Shown here: positions 24,620-34,256 of the stretch, in pieces | Numbering within the stretch: the first letter of the stretch is position 1 | How the letters are laid out: every line of letters begins with the position of its first letter | The notes under the pieces: generated by a model | What the model saw: only the letters and a program-made list of their open reading frames with translations | Told to the model about the DNA's origin: nothing | Database searches by the model: none | Program-made: the position numbers and the translations under genes | Assembly (NCBI GenBank): GCA_963696325.1 | Contig: CAVOJV010000067.1 | Span: 1 to 64,000 of the forward strand | DNA: 64,000 bases | DNA from: CAVOJV01 sp963696325 | GTDB taxonomy: Bacteria > Pseudomonadota > Gammaproteobacteria > Competibacterales > Competibacteraceae | Direction: 5' to 3'

Positions 24620-27013
24620 TTACAGCGCATCACTTGCGAAATCGTAGCTCATTTCCTCGTGTGGCGGTTGCAGAAAGAATCCCTGCACATAATTGATGCC
24701 ATAAGACCATAGCACCGGCAGCGTCTGCATGTCCTCTATACCACCCACGATGGCAGGCACCTTTAACTCCCCAAGCCCTCGCACTAACTCCTTCAATTGC
24801 TGCTGTTTGGCCTCATCGCCCACCAAACCGTGCACGAAATACATATCCAGCTTGACATAATCAGCACCCAAGTTCTTCAGCAAGGCCAGGGAATTTGCCT
24901 TATGTCCAAACCGATCTAGACAAAAACCGCATCCTAACCGTTTGATAATCTGAAGAAACCCAAACAATTCCCGGAGATCGCGCTCGGCGGTTGTCTCCGC
25001 CACTTGAAAGACTACATGCCGAGCATTCATCCGGGTTTTGGCTAGGAGATCTTTTAACCAATCCTTGAGGGAGGTATCTTGCAACGTGGCCGGTAGAACC
25101 TTGATGAAAAGCGTCGTGGCGGAAACTTTAGCTTGCCGCTCCTTTAACTGACGAACGGAATGGGCAACAACCCACCGATCCAGGGCGATTCCCAGAGGAT
25201 GGCGCTGAGTGATGCCGAATACGGTCTCGGGCAGCAATTCTCGATCTTCATTATTGCTCACCCGCAACAGCACCTCATACCGCTCACCCAGATCCCCCCG
25301 CAAACTGACGATGGGCTGGAACATCAAATGCATGCGCTCCTGCTCCAGGGCCTGTTCAATCTTCTTGAGCAAACGCTGGCGCTGGAATTCCTCTTCATCA
25401 CGATGCGCATAAATATCATGGTGGATATAAATGTGTTCGCCCTTGGCCTCCCGCGCCATGCTGCAAGCCACATCCGCCTGTTGAATCAAGGTTAAGAAAT
25501 CCTCTTTCTCGTCCGCGGTCATGCTGATGCCGATACTGGTACGCAATAGCAGCGTCTGTTCGCCCATCTCATAGGCGCCGGTCTCCAAAGCATCCCGCAA
25601 AGCGCGGGCGGCCGCCATCAGTGCCTCCTTCTGGATATCGCTCATCACTACCGCGAAGATGGCGTCGCCAAACCGTGCCGCGGTGTAGCGACGGCCAAGT
25701 ACTTTGCGCACCCGTCCAGCCGCCTGTTCCACCACTTCATCGGCTACCAATACATTCGTAGAATCACGAATAGCTCGAAGGTTGTCCAGCATGACGAGCA
25801 TAACTGCCACGGACCGGGCGTTGACGCCCAGAGCGGCAATGCTGCGTTCCAGTTGCGCCAAAAAATGGCGTCGGTTATATAAACCGCTGACGACATCCTG
25901 ATCACTCAACGCGGTAAGTTTCAAGCGAAGTGCCTGAGCCCGCCGTAACTGTTGGGCAACGGCCCAACACAGGTAAGGCGAAGCCACCGGCTTGCTTAAC
26001 AAACTGGCTCCCTCAACGATTAGTTTGGGCAGGTGGCGCGTCACATAAGCTGGTGAAGAGAGCAGAATCATCGGCAGGACTTCGCAGGCCTGATGCTGGC
26101 TCAGAACCCTCGCCAGTTCCACACCACTAACCTCCTTGAGCTCCAGATCCAGCAGCAACAGGTCAGGCTGGAAACCGTAGATATGCTGAATCACCTCCAT
26201 GGGTCGGAGTACCACCCGGGTAAGCATCCCCTGGGACTCCAAAATACCCGCCATTTCCTGGGCCTCAGCCGGGGTGTCGTCGACGATCAAGACTCGATTC
26301 TGTCCCTGCGCCGATTGTTGAAACAGCCAGTATTGCAGTCTCTCCAAGAGGATGGTGATATCCACCAGCTTGTTGAAATAACCGATGCCCCCCGCTCGCA
26401 CGGCTTCCAAACGAGCGGTGATATCGTCACGCTCGGCAATGAAAAAGACCGGCGCCGTCAGATTGGTCAAGGCGCGAATCTCGGCAATCATACCGATGCC
26501 CGCAAGCGGCTCATTGGGAAAATCCACATCCATAATAACCGCCACCGGCGAAGTTTCAGCGAATGCCGCCTCGGCTTTGTCAATGGTGTCCAGATGGCGC
26601 ACCTGAAAACCGGTATCTTTCAGCTTTAGGAGCAATTGCCGGATGTTGCCAGCATCGATCACAAATACTTCGGTTGCGGCCGATATCAGAGGCTTGGTAT
26701 CGAACCGCGCACCGGTGTCAGTCGCGGACAAGATACGCCGCAGCTTATTTACCAAAGCGACCAACCGTTCCCGATCAGCCTCCTGGGGAATATGTCCAGC
26801 GGCTACGCACGTTTTGAGATGCTGCTCCAGTTGCGCGGCCAGGCCGGTCAACTCCTCTTCACCGTGGCTGCGCGCGACCTGTTCCATTTGTTGCGCCAGC
26901 AGCGCCATCAGCGCAAAGGATTCCTGGCTCCATTTGACGTAGATCAACTTCTGCCACATATCCTCAATCCGCTGCAGATGGCCGGCTAACTCGTTTCGAT
27001 TATCTTGGCTCAT
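24620..27013 (-). CDS. FimX-like c-di-GMP receptor: REC-REC-degenerate GGDEF-degenerate EAL
   Basis: A 797-residue protein. A helical N terminus (1-105) is followed by a receiver-like domain (about 115-230), a second receiver (about 240-355, VLIVDD and LLLLDLEL), a GGDEF domain (about 365-530) whose signature is GDAIF (449-453), and an EAL domain (about 550-790) whose signature is EVL (580-582). Catalytic EAL residues are also altered (FIKV at 636-639, DRFG at 700-703, GGIE at 757-760). GDxIF plus EVL is the pattern of FimX, which binds c-di-GMP without making or cleaving it and controls type IV pili. Differences from FimX are two receivers and no PAS. Confidence 0.85.
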   Translation of the reverse strand: MSQDNRNELAGHLQRIEDMWQKLIYVKWSQESFALMALLAQQMEQVARSHGEEELTGLAAQLEQHLKTCVAAGHIPQEADRERLVALVNKLRRILSATDTGARFDTKPLISAATEVFVIDAGNIRQLLLKLKDTGFQVRHLDTIDKAEAAFAETSPVAVIMDVDFPNEPLAGIGMIAEIRALTNLTAPVFFIAERDDITARLEAVRAGGIGYFNKLVDITILLERLQYWLFQQSAQGQNRVLIVDDTPAEAQEMAGILESQGMLTRVVLRPMEVIQHIYGFQPDLLLLDLELKEVSGVELARVLSQHQACEVLPMILLSSPAYVTRHLPKLIVEGASLLSKPVASPYLCWAVAQQLRRAQALRLKLTALSDQDVVSGLYNRRHFLAQLERSIAALGVNARSVAVMLVMLDNLRAIRDSTNVLVADEVVEQAAGRVRKVLGRRYTAARFGDAIFAVVMSDIQKEALMAAARALRDALETGAYEMGEQTLLLRTSIGISMTADEKEDFLTLIQQADVACSMAREAKGEHIYIHHDIYAHRDEEEFQRQRLLKKIEQALEQERMHLMFQPIVSLRGDLGERYEVLLRVSNNEDRELLPETVFGITQRHPLGIALDRWVVAHSVRQLKERQAKVSATTLFIKVLPATLQDTSLKDWLKDLLAKTRMNARHVVFQVAETTAERDLRELFGFLQIIKRLGCGFCLDRFGHKANSLALLKNLGADYVKLDMYFVHGLVGDEAKQQQLKELVRGLGELKVPAIVGGIEDMQTLPVLWSYGINYVQGFFLQPPHEEMSYDFASDAL

Positions 27014-27099
27014 GATGCGTCTCGGATAGTTGAGATGAAGCGTTTTTGCTACCTAGACAGGTCTTTCTATTAGCTGCTGTCCCGTTGGCGGACGGCATA

Positions 27100-27303
27100 T
27101 TAATTATCATTATAATTAATACTTTTGCGCGCCATCAAAATCGTTAACGTATCGCCATTGCCGAAAGCCCATTGGGCGCCGGAGAGCAAGCGAACGCCGA
27201 ACACCGTATTTTCAAGATGCCCCGTCAATGCAAAAACCAGGATATTGCGCGCAGCCACGATAAAGGCAAGTAGAGGAATACTACTCCACATAAAACCCCC
27301 CAT
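27100..27303 (-). CDS. small membrane protein (67 aa)
   Basis: A 67-residue protein with a hydrophobic segment (WSSIPLLAFIVAARNILVFAL) followed by VRLLSGAQWAFGNGDTLTIL, reminiscent of short two-helix membrane proteins that end in a second helix. Here the second helix stops early at KSINYNDN, so the gene may be slightly truncated at its 3' end. A strong GAGGGAG lies six bases before the ATG, which supports expression. No function is assigned. Confidence 0.5.
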   Translation of the reverse strand: MGGFMWSSIPLLAFIVAARNILVFALTGHLENTVFGVRLLSGAQWAFGNGDTLTILMARKSINYNDN

Positions 27304-27351
27304 ATAAGCTCCCTCTGAAATTACAGGGTCGAAATAACCGGGATGTCTGAT

Positions 27352-28338
27352 TCAGTGCAGCGGAGTAGTGTTATCCAGTCCCAAAGTACGAACCAGAGCC
27401 TGCTGCAAGCTGGCTTCAGCACTCTGGAAAATGCGCTCGATCAAGCGGGGGCGCCGCGTATAATCTACTACGGTCTTGGCACCGATGACTTTCTCGGCGA
27501 CTTGGCGAAGGTCGGCCAACTCGTCAATGAGTCCCAATTCCACACTTTTCGCGCCGGTCCACACCAAGCCGCTAAACAGTTCCGGGGTCTCGTGCAGACG
27601 TTCACCCCTCCCCTCTCGCACCGCCGCGATGAACTGCTGGTGAATATCCCCTAGCATGCTTTGCAAGTGGCTAACATCCTTCGGCTGTTGGGGCGCAAAG
27701 GGGTCCAGGAAGGCCTTGTTTTCACCCGCCGTATACAAGCGGCGTTCGATCCCAAGTTTTTCCATCGCGTCCACAAAACCAAAGCCATCCGCCCTGACAC
27801 CGATAGAGCCAATGATACTGGCTTTGTTGGCAAAAATCTTTTGAGCCGCCGCAGCGACATAGTAGCCCCCTGAAGCACAGACATCGGAAGCTACGGCATA
27901 GACGGGTGTATTGGGATAGGTTTTCCGCAGACGCAGGATTTCGTCGTACATCTCGCCGGCCTGCACCGGGCTACCACCTGGGCTGTTAATGTGCAGGATT
28001 ATCCCAGCTGTTTTGTCATCTTCAAAGGCTGCGCGCAGCCCAGCGATGATATTCTCAGCATTGGCAACCGCACCACTGGCGATCAACCCGTCCACGCTTA
28101 CCAGGGCCGTGTGCCGTTTCCCAAGCACCGTTTTGTCGCTGTCAAAAGGCCCATACGCTATCAACAGCACAGCTAATAAATATATAAGAAATAGAAACTT
28201 AAATAGAATCCCCCAGCGCCTGCTGCGACGTTGCTCAACCAGGGCGGCAAACACCACCTTGCTGATCAGGCCCCGTGCCCAGCACTCATCATTGTTGTTG
28301 AGTTGGGACTGGCCTGGCTTATCCACTTGTTCGCTCAT
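27352..28338 (-). CDS. sppA: SppA-type (S49) signal peptide peptidase
   Basis: A 328-residue inner-membrane serine protease with a Ser/Lys dyad. A transmembrane helix (about 44-62) precedes a single S49 domain with INSPGGSP, catalytic Ser in DVCASGGYYVA and Lys in GENKAFLDPF. This is the short form with one domain. In Pseudomonas relatives the order rluC-HAD gene-sppA is common; here only a 30-codon frame separates it from rluC, and that frame overlaps the sppA start. Confidence 0.9.
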   Translation of the reverse strand: MSEQVDKPGQSQLNNNDECWARGLISKVVFAALVEQRRSRRWGILFKFLFLIYLLAVLLIAYGPFDSDKTVLGKRHTALVSVDGLIASGAVANAENIIAGLRAAFEDDKTAGIILHINSPGGSPVQAGEMYDEILRLRKTYPNTPVYAVASDVCASGGYYVAAAAQKIFANKASIIGSIGVRADGFGFVDAMEKLGIERRLYTAGENKAFLDPFAPQQPKDVSHLQSMLGDIHQQFIAAVREGRGERLHETPELFSGLVWTGAKSVELGLIDELADLRQVAEKVIGAKTVVDYTRRPRLIERIFQSAEASLQQALVRTLGLDNTTPLH

Positions 28339-28427
28339 AACGCGTTCTCCGTATGCGTATTACGCCGAATTGCCTCCAGCACTTCCAGCCACTCGGTCAT
28401 AGCCTTAAAGACTGGCAACAGGCTCAC
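28335..28427 (-). CDS. possible 30-residue small protein coupled to sppA
   Basis: A short frame from GTG (28427) to a TGA overlapping the sppA ATG (ATGA). It encodes a helical peptide containing KAMTEWLEVLEAIRR. It starts eight bases after the rluC stop. It may couple sppA translation to rluC, or be a remnant of the HAD gene usually found here. Coding status is uncertain. Confidence 0.25.
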   Translation of the reverse strand: MSLLPVFKAMTEWLEVLEAIRRNTHTENAL

Positions 28428-28433
28428 GTCGGT

Positions 28434-29384
28434 TCAAGGTTTTGCCTCCAGCTGTTCCAGCACATGCTTGAGTTCCTTGCCTAATGGCGCGCTGACCGCA
28501 ACCTCCCGATTACCCAGGGAGAACCTGATGCTATGGGCGTGTAAGAACAAGCGGCGCAAGCCATAGTGGGCCATTTCCCGGTTGAACTGAGTATCACCAT
28601 ACTTGCTGTCCCCAGCAGCGGGATGGCCCGCGTAGGCAGCATGGACACGTATCTGGTGGGTACGACCAGTGATAATCGCCACTTCCAGCAGCGAGGCATT
28701 ACCGAACCGGCTGAGCGGCCTGAAACGGCTATGGGCCGGTTTGCCGCCCTCAACCACCTCGACCATGCGCTCGCCACCACGTAAAGTGTTTTTACGCAAC
28801 GGCGCGGTCACCTCAACAGCACCCCGACTCCAATCGCCTTCCACCAAGACCAGATAACGCTTGTCCACGGCGCCAGCTTGCTGGGCAGTCTGAATTGCCC
28901 GCAGAGTCGTCGGCGTCTTGGTCAGCACGAGACAACCGCTGGTATCCCGGTCCAGGCGATGCGCCAGTTCCAGAAAGGGCGCCTGCGGTCGCAGGGCGCG
29001 TAGGGCCTCGATGAGGCCAAAATGCAGTCCACTGCCTTTGTGCACGGCCAGGCCGGCAGGCTTATTGAGTACCAACAATTCCCGGTCTTCAAATAAGACA
29101 GCTTTGCCAAGCTGCTCCAGAATGCGCCAGGGCGGTGAGACTTCAGTCTTTTCTTGCGCAACGCGGACCGGCGGTATGCGGACCTTATCGCCAACCTGCA
29201 CGCGATAGTCTGGCTGCACCCGGCTGCGATTTACCCGCACCTCGCCCTTGCGCAGAATACGGTAAATCCTGCTTTTGGGAACACCTTTAAGAATGCGCAA
29301 CAAGAGATTATCAATGCGTTGACCACCCTGCTCGGACGAAACATCAATGAAGCGAACATTGGCTTGCGGCTCGGCTATACTCAT
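28434..29384 (-). CDS. rluC: 23S rRNA pseudouridine synthase RluC
   Basis: A 316-residue RluA-family synthase. The N-terminal S4 domain (about 15-75, RIDNLLLRILKGVPKSRIYRILRKGEVRVN) is followed by the catalytic domain with HRLDRDTSG carrying the nucleophilic Asp and TGRTHQIRVHAAYAGHPAAGD. It modifies several uridines of 23S rRNA (positions 955, 2504, 2580 in E. coli). The ATG at 29384 gives the family N terminus; the longer frame upstream runs into the rne leader. It is divergent from rne, a conserved arrangement. Confidence 0.93.
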   Translation of the reverse strand: MSIAEPQANVRFIDVSSEQGGQRIDNLLLRILKGVPKSRIYRILRKGEVRVNRSRVQPDYRVQVGDKVRIPPVRVAQEKTEVSPPWRILEQLGKAVLFEDRELLVLNKPAGLAVHKGSGLHFGLIEALRALRPQAPFLELAHRLDRDTSGCLVLTKTPTTLRAIQTAQQAGAVDKRYLVLVEGDWSRGAVEVTAPLRKNTLRGGERMVEVVEGGKPAHSRFRPLSRFGNASLLEVAIITGRTHQIRVHAAYAGHPAAGDSKYGDTQFNREMAHYGLRRLFLHAHSIRFSLGNREVAVSAPLGKELKHVLEQLEAKP

Positions 29385-29759
29385 AAACTGGATAATAACA
29401 GTTTCACCAGCCAATTGAAGCTGTTCAGCTTGGCTGTTATAGTAGATTACTTGTCGCCACAGGGTCCCATAGGTAGGCGAGACTCGTTGCAAAACGATAT
29501 CGATTTTCCAAGTACACGCTTCAGAAAGCGGGTATCCAAGGGGTTCATTCATCGCTCGACCGTTATCGAGCAGAACGATACAAAGCTGCGCTCCCACGTC
29601 TGTTGTCTAATTGAGTGGCGCATAGTGCATTAGGTTCAGCATACCGCTTTCGTCTTCTCTTGATGGACCGCGGTAGGCGCTCAATGCATGTGCCATCCGA
29701 GCAAATTTCTGGCGACAACGCAATCCCGATGGGCGATGGTTGAGCGCTGGAGTCATAAC
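29385..29759 (+). promoter_or_regulatory. rne promoter and long 5' leader
   Basis: TTGAAG (29415-29420), 17 bp, TATAGT (29438-29443) is a good sigma-70 promoter directed at rne. It would give a leader of about 310 bases, similar to the long rne leader that mediates RNase E autoregulation in E. coli. The rne ATG has TGGAG eight bases upstream. No protein gene is supported in this spacer on either strand. Confidence 0.5.
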
Positions 29760-32591
29760 ATGAAGAGAATGCTGATTAATGCAACTCAGCAAGAAGAGTT
29801 GCGTGTGGCCATGGTGGATGGCCAGAAACTCTACGACGTGGATATTGAAACTCCCTCGCGGGAGCAGAAAAAATCCAATGTCTACAAGGGGCGCATCACT
29901 CGTATCGAACCCAGCCTGGAAGCGGCTTTCGTAGACTATGGCGCCGAGCGCCACGGATTTTTGCCTTTCAAGGAAATTTCCCACAACTACTTTGAGTCCC
30001 AGTCCGCGAACGGTAGCGGGCGGCCCACTATCAAGGATGTCATCAAGGAGGGCCAGGAAATCGTCGTGCAGGTGGAAAAGGAAGAGCGCGGCAATAAGGG
30101 AGCAGCGCTCACCACGTTCATCAGCCTGGCTGGCCGCTATCTGGTCCTCATGCCCAACAATCCCCGTGCCGGCGGCGTGTCACGGCGCATCGAGGGCGAA
30201 GATCGCCAGGAAATCCGCGAGGCCATGAGCAACTTGGATATTCCCGAAGGAATGGGTTTGATCGTCCGCACCGCCGGGATGGGGCGCTCCACGGATGAAT
30301 TGCAGTGGGATCTAGATTATCTTTTGCACCTGTGGCGCGCCATTGAAACCGCCTCTCAGCAAAAGAAGGCTCCCTTCCTGGTCTATCAAGAGAGCAATAT
30401 CATCATCCGCGCTCTGCGCGACTATTTGCGCGCTGATATCAGCGAAATCCTGGTGGACGATCCCCGCGTTTATCAGCATGCTCAGGATTTCATACAGCAG
30501 GTCATGCCCCACAACCTGTCTCGTCTGAAACTCTATCAAGACCACATTCCCCTGTTTACCCGCTTCCAGATCGAGAGCCAGATTGAAACCGCCTACCAGC
30601 GGGAGGTCAGCCTGCCCTCGGGAGGAGCTATCGTCATCGATTACACCGAAGCCATGGTCTCCATCGATATCAATTCCGCCCGCGCCACCAAGGGCAGCGA
30701 CATCGAGGAGACCGCCCTCAACACCAATCTGGAGGCAGCCGAGGAAATCGCCCGCCAGTTGCGCTTGCGTGACTTGGGTGGCTTGATCGTCATCGACTTT
30801 ATCGACATGACCGTCGCTCGCAATCAGCGCGAGGTCGAAAACTGTCTGCGCGAGGCTCTGAAAATGGATCGCGCGCGGGTACAGGTGGGACGCATCTCTC
30901 GCTTTGGCCTGTTGGAGATGTCACGGCAGCGTTTGCGCCCCTCACTGGATGAAGCCAGTCATGTAGTCTGCCCCCGCTGTACCGGCCAGGGCACCATTCG
31001 CAGTGTGGAATCCCTGGCCCTGGCGGTGCTTCGCTTACTGGAAGAAGAGGCAATGAAGGAAAAGACTGGCCGGGTCATGGCCCAGTTGCCGCTCAAGGTA
31101 GCTACCTTCCTGCTCAATGAAAAGCGGGAGGCGGTCAGGGTTATCGAACAACGCCACCGCGTAAGTATATTACTGATCCCCAACGAATCCCTGGAGACGC
31201 CTCACTTCCAATTGCTGCGACAGCGTGTCGACGAACTGACGGACTCCCGCGAAGCTTCGTACAACATGGTGGTCCATAACGACGACCTTCAGGAAGACTA
31301 CGCCAGTCCTCAACCGCGCGCTGATCGGGAAGAACCCATCGTCAAATCCATCAAGCCTTCCACGCCGGCCCCGATTTCCGCTCCATCGCCAGCGCGTGCT
31401 GAAACTAACCCTGGCTTCCTGAGATGGCTGTGGCGAAATCTGTTCGATCAATCAAGCGCCAGCACGGATACCTCTTTTGACCGCGAAGACCGTCCACGTT
31501 CCGGGGGTCGCCGCAATGAGCCCAGCCCCCCCGGCGGGCGCCGCAATCGCGCTACGCAGCGGCCAGGTAGCGAGCGCGACCAAGCAGCGCCGTCCAAGGC
31601 AGCGACGCCGGCAGAAACCGAGCCCGCCATCGGCGATCTTGAGGCTAAGACCGAGTCGGTCGAGCTTGCCACACCAACCATTGCTGAATCCGCCAACTTG
31701 GTTGGACCCCAAGAGACTGATACCGCCGCCCAACGCAGTCGCCGTGGGCGTCGCGGTGGGCGCCGCCGGCGTAAACCGGATAGTTCGGCAGTGGATATCG
31801 GTGCGCCTAGCGATGCAACCGATGAGGAAATCACCGGCAACGGCGCGACGCCGCGCTCCCCAGCCGCATCACTGGATGCGAGTTTTCCAGACACCACGCC
31901 CAATAGCGAGGAGAGCGGCGATGCTTCCGACAGTTTCCCAGCGGCGCTACCGATCAACCGGCGGCGCATGCGCAGCGGGCGTCCAAGGCGACCCAAGGTG
32001 TTAACTGAAATGGATGGCCAACCGGAGCGTACGCCGCCAATCCACCAAGATCCGCTGCTGGAACAGATACCCCCACCACGGGAAGACTTAGCGAAGCGCG
32101 ATACAACTGTTTTGGCAACTCCAAGCCAGTCCGCATTACCCCTTGCGGTGGATACTAACCCGCCAATGGACGAAAGCACTCTGGTGCTGGATGCTCTCTC
32201 GACTGAACCGCCGCTGGAAGAGAGAGATGACGCTTTGGGAGCCCCCTCAGAGCATTCAAAATCGGTTGAAGCGTCCGCCACGGAAGCGGCGACAGAACAG
32301 GTATTAACGGACTTGGAACACGAGACCGTTGAATCGACGGCAGCGCCAGTAGTAACCTTGCAAGGATCAGCGATGACCGAGGCCGGGGCCGTGGTTACCG
32401 GTGCCAGCGCCGCGGCCGAACCAGTAGCGCAAGAACCTGCACCCGCAGACGCTACTGAGCAGATCACAACGCTCGAACCCAAAGCGGAAGAGACTGCGGT
32501 GGACCAAACTACTCTGCTAGCCCCGGTGGAAAATTCAGTCGCAAAAACGGCTCAGGAAAGAAATCGAGAGGACACAATTATCCAGCCTTAA
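29760..32591 (+). CDS. rne: ribonuclease E
   Basis: A 943-residue endoribonuclease and degradosome scaffold. The S1 domain (about 35-125) and catalytic core show D303 in SIDINSA and D346 in IVIDFIDM, and the Zn-link Cys404/Cys407 in CPRCTG, all at E. coli numbering. The C-terminal half is disordered. It contains the membrane-targeting amphipathic helix GFLRWLWRNLF (about 560) and Arg-rich RNA-binding segments (SRRGRRGGRRRRK, about 660). A long Glu/Ala/Pro-rich tail of different composition follows. The start MKRMLINATQ fits the family; earlier in-frame codons are rejected. Confidence 0.96.
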   Translation: MKRMLINATQQEELRVAMVDGQKLYDVDIETPSREQKKSNVYKGRITRIEPSLEAAFVDYGAERHGFLPFKEISHNYFESQSANGSGRPTIKDVIKEGQEIVVQVEKEERGNKGAALTTFISLAGRYLVLMPNNPRAGGVSRRIEGEDRQEIREAMSNLDIPEGMGLIVRTAGMGRSTDELQWDLDYLLHLWRAIETASQQKKAPFLVYQESNIIIRALRDYLRADISEILVDDPRVYQHAQDFIQQVMPHNLSRLKLYQDHIPLFTRFQIESQIETAYQREVSLPSGGAIVIDYTEAMVSIDINSARATKGSDIEETALNTNLEAAEEIARQLRLRDLGGLIVIDFIDMTVARNQREVENCLREALKMDRARVQVGRISRFGLLEMSRQRLRPSLDEASHVVCPRCTGQGTIRSVESLALAVLRLLEEEAMKEKTGRVMAQLPLKVATFLLNEKREAVRVIEQRHRVSILLIPNESLETPHFQLLRQRVDELTDSREASYNMVVHNDDLQEDYASPQPRADREEPIVKSIKPSTPAPISAPSPARAETNPGFLRWLWRNLFDQSSASTDTSFDREDRPRSGGRRNEPSPPGGRRNRATQRPGSERDQAAPSKAATPAETEPAIGDLEAKTESVELATPTIAESANLVGPQETDTAAQRSRRGRRGGRRRRKPDSSAVDIGAPSDATDEEITGNGATPRSPAASLDASFPDTTPNSEESGDASDSFPAALPINRRRMRSGRPRRPKVLTEMDGQPERTPPIHQDPLLEQIPPPREDLAKRDTTVLATPSQSALPLAVDTNPPMDESTLVLDALSTEPPLEERDDALGAPSEHSKSVEASATEAATEQVLTDLEHETVESTAAPVVTLQGSAMTEAGAVVTGASAAAEPVAQEPAPADATEQITTLEPKAEETAVDQTTLLAPVENSVAKTAQERNREDTIIQP

Positions 32592-32635
32592 GGATAAATT
32601 GGGTGGCCGGGGAGCGGCCCGGTCACCCTTGCCTT

Positions 32636-33115
32636 TCACAGGCGGTAACGCTGGCGGATATGGAGCAGCAATCCTTCGGCAGCCGCTTCCAACAAATCCA
32701 TCACAGCTTCGAAACCGCCGGGCCCTCCGTAGTAGGGATCGGGCACCTCCCGTTCTGGCAGATCTGGCGCAAAGTCCAAAAATAAGCGCATTTTTTCCTG
32801 CAGCTCAGGCTGGGGGCACAAGTTAAGCAAATACGCATAGTTGTCGCCATCCATGGCCAACAAATAATCGAAGACGGTAAAGTCTTCCGCTTCCACCCGC
32901 CTTGCCCGGAGAGCGCTTAGATCCACACCCCGGCGGTTGGCGGTAGCCTGGCTGCGTTTGTCTGGTGCCGAACCAATATGATAGAAATGCGTACCCGCCG
33001 AATCCACATAGATCTTTTCAGCCAACCCGGCGTCCTGCAGTATGCGCCGGAATGCGCCTTCCGCCATCGGTGAACGGCAAATATTCCCCATGCACACAAA
33101 GAGGACCTTTACCAT
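32636..33115 (-). CDS. low-molecular-weight protein-tyrosine phosphatase
   Basis: A 159-residue LMW-PTP. The signature loop CMGNICRSP has nucleophile Cys8 and Arg14, and the late DPYYGG carries the general acid Asp. Such enzymes dephosphorylate tyrosine kinases of capsule export in some bacteria. It is convergent with rne. In relatives it sits next to kdsB and murB; murB is missing here. Confidence 0.92.
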   Translation of the reverse strand: MVKVLFVCMGNICRSPMAEGAFRRILQDAGLAEKIYVDSAGTHFYHIGSAPDKRSQATANRRGVDLSALRARRVEAEDFTVFDYLLAMDGDNYAYLLNLCPQPELQEKMRLFLDFAPDLPEREVPDPYYGGPGGFEAVMDLLEAAAEGLLLHIRQRYRL

Positions 33116-33484
33116 CGCTTTCTCCCATAACTGAATAGCGGGGTTATCCTGAACAGAAAAAAAGCCTCGAACCGACTGGAAAACTTTTGGCCATAGTAAT
33201 GGGAATTAATATGTCCCTTATCAATCCCGAACAAATCAAAAACTTTCTCGCTCAGCGCCTTATCTGCCAAGGAATACCCTGGCACGGCATTGCAGTCCTT
33301 GTGCAATAGTCTGCCATATTATTACAGGACTGTGATGTATACAAAGTTATCCAGACGAACCGGCATGGCGAGGCCAGCCGCCGCGTTCCGCGGATCTTTA
33401 ACTGTGGCCCTGCCAACGTCCGCCGCGATGGGCTCAACCCTGCTCTGGTGGATTTGCCCCCATGCTCTTGATGCCGGCCTAGTG
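33116..33484. other. spacer between kdsB and the phosphatase gene
   Basis: About 370 bases without a supported gene. A 36-codon rightward frame (33199-33309) with a weak ribosome site encodes a helical peptide without similarity. This is where murB lies in many relatives; no murB remnant is recognisable. Confidence 0.4.
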
Positions 33485-34252
33485 TCATTCCCTTAGACAG
33501 GCTGCCACCCGCATTAGGTCTGTTTCCGTGTCCACCCCTGCCGGCGGGGCCTCCGCAATTTCCTGGACATGGATGGGGATACCGTTCCAGAGTGCTCGCA
33601 ACTGCTCCAGGGATTCGGTACGTTCCAACCTGCAAGAGGATAACTGCGGGTAACGCCGCAGCACGGCAACCCGATAGGCATACAGGCCAATATGGCGGAA
33701 ATAATCACCCGACGGCAGCGCTGGCGGTGGATTAATTGCCGCAAATCCATCCCGATGGTAGGGAATCGGCGCACGGCTGAAATACAGGGCATAGCCCTGC
33801 GCATCCATCACCACCTTGACCACATGTGGATCGAATAGCTCGGAGATAGCTTGAATGCGAGTACACACGGTGGCGATGCCCGCCGCCGGATACTCATCCA
33901 GGGCTGCCGCGACCCGCTGGATCAGTACAGGAGGCATTAGCGGCTCATCTCCCTGTAAATTTACCACGACGTCATCATCCAACCAACCTCGCTGTTCCGC
34001 TACCTCGGCCAGTCGGTCCGTGCCGGACGGATGCTCGGCGGACGTCATGCACACCGTGGCGCCGAAGCCCTCGGCGACTGTGCGAATGCGGACATCATCC
34101 GTCGCGATCAGCACTTCTTTTGCGCCACTGGCCAGCGCCCGGCGGTACACATGCTCGATCATGGAACGCCCGGCAATAAGTCGCAACGGCTTGCCGGGCA
34201 AGCGAGTGGAGGCGTAGCGGGCGGGAATAGCGATCCTGAAAGAGGTTATCAT
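33485..34252 (-). CDS. kdsB: 3-deoxy-manno-octulosonate cytidylyltransferase KdsB
   Basis: A 255-residue CMP-KDO synthetase. IPARYASTRLPGKPL at the N terminus binds CTP. NLQGDEPLMP carries the metal-binding Asp and HIGLYAYR lies late in the fold. It activates KDO for lipopolysaccharide inner core. The ATG at 34252 is preferred because GAGGG lies five bases upstream, inside the end of the ycaR-like gene; an ATG at 34276 would overlap that gene further. Functionally linked to lpxK upstream. Confidence 0.94.
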   Translation of the reverse strand: MITSFRIAIPARYASTRLPGKPLRLIAGRSMIEHVYRRALASGAKEVLIATDDVRIRTVAEGFGATVCMTSAEHPSGTDRLAEVAEQRGWLDDDVVVNLQGDEPLMPPVLIQRVAAALDEYPAAGIATVCTRIQAISELFDPHVVKVVMDAQGYALYFSRAPIPYHRDGFAAINPPPALPSGDYFRHIGLYAYRVAVLRRYPQLSSCRLERTESLEQLRALWNGIPIHVQEIAEAPPAGVDTETDLMRVAACLRE

Positions 34253-34256
34253 GCCC

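Noticed and set aside
31448..32482. Long leftward frame of 344 codons within rne
   Set aside because: Antisense to the low-complexity C-terminal half of RNase E; Ser/Val/Gly-rich composition is a mirror of the Ala/Glu/Pro-rich coding strand.
33199..33309. 36-codon frame in the kdsB-phosphatase spacer
   Set aside because: Weak ribosome site, no similarity and no conserved neighbour relation.
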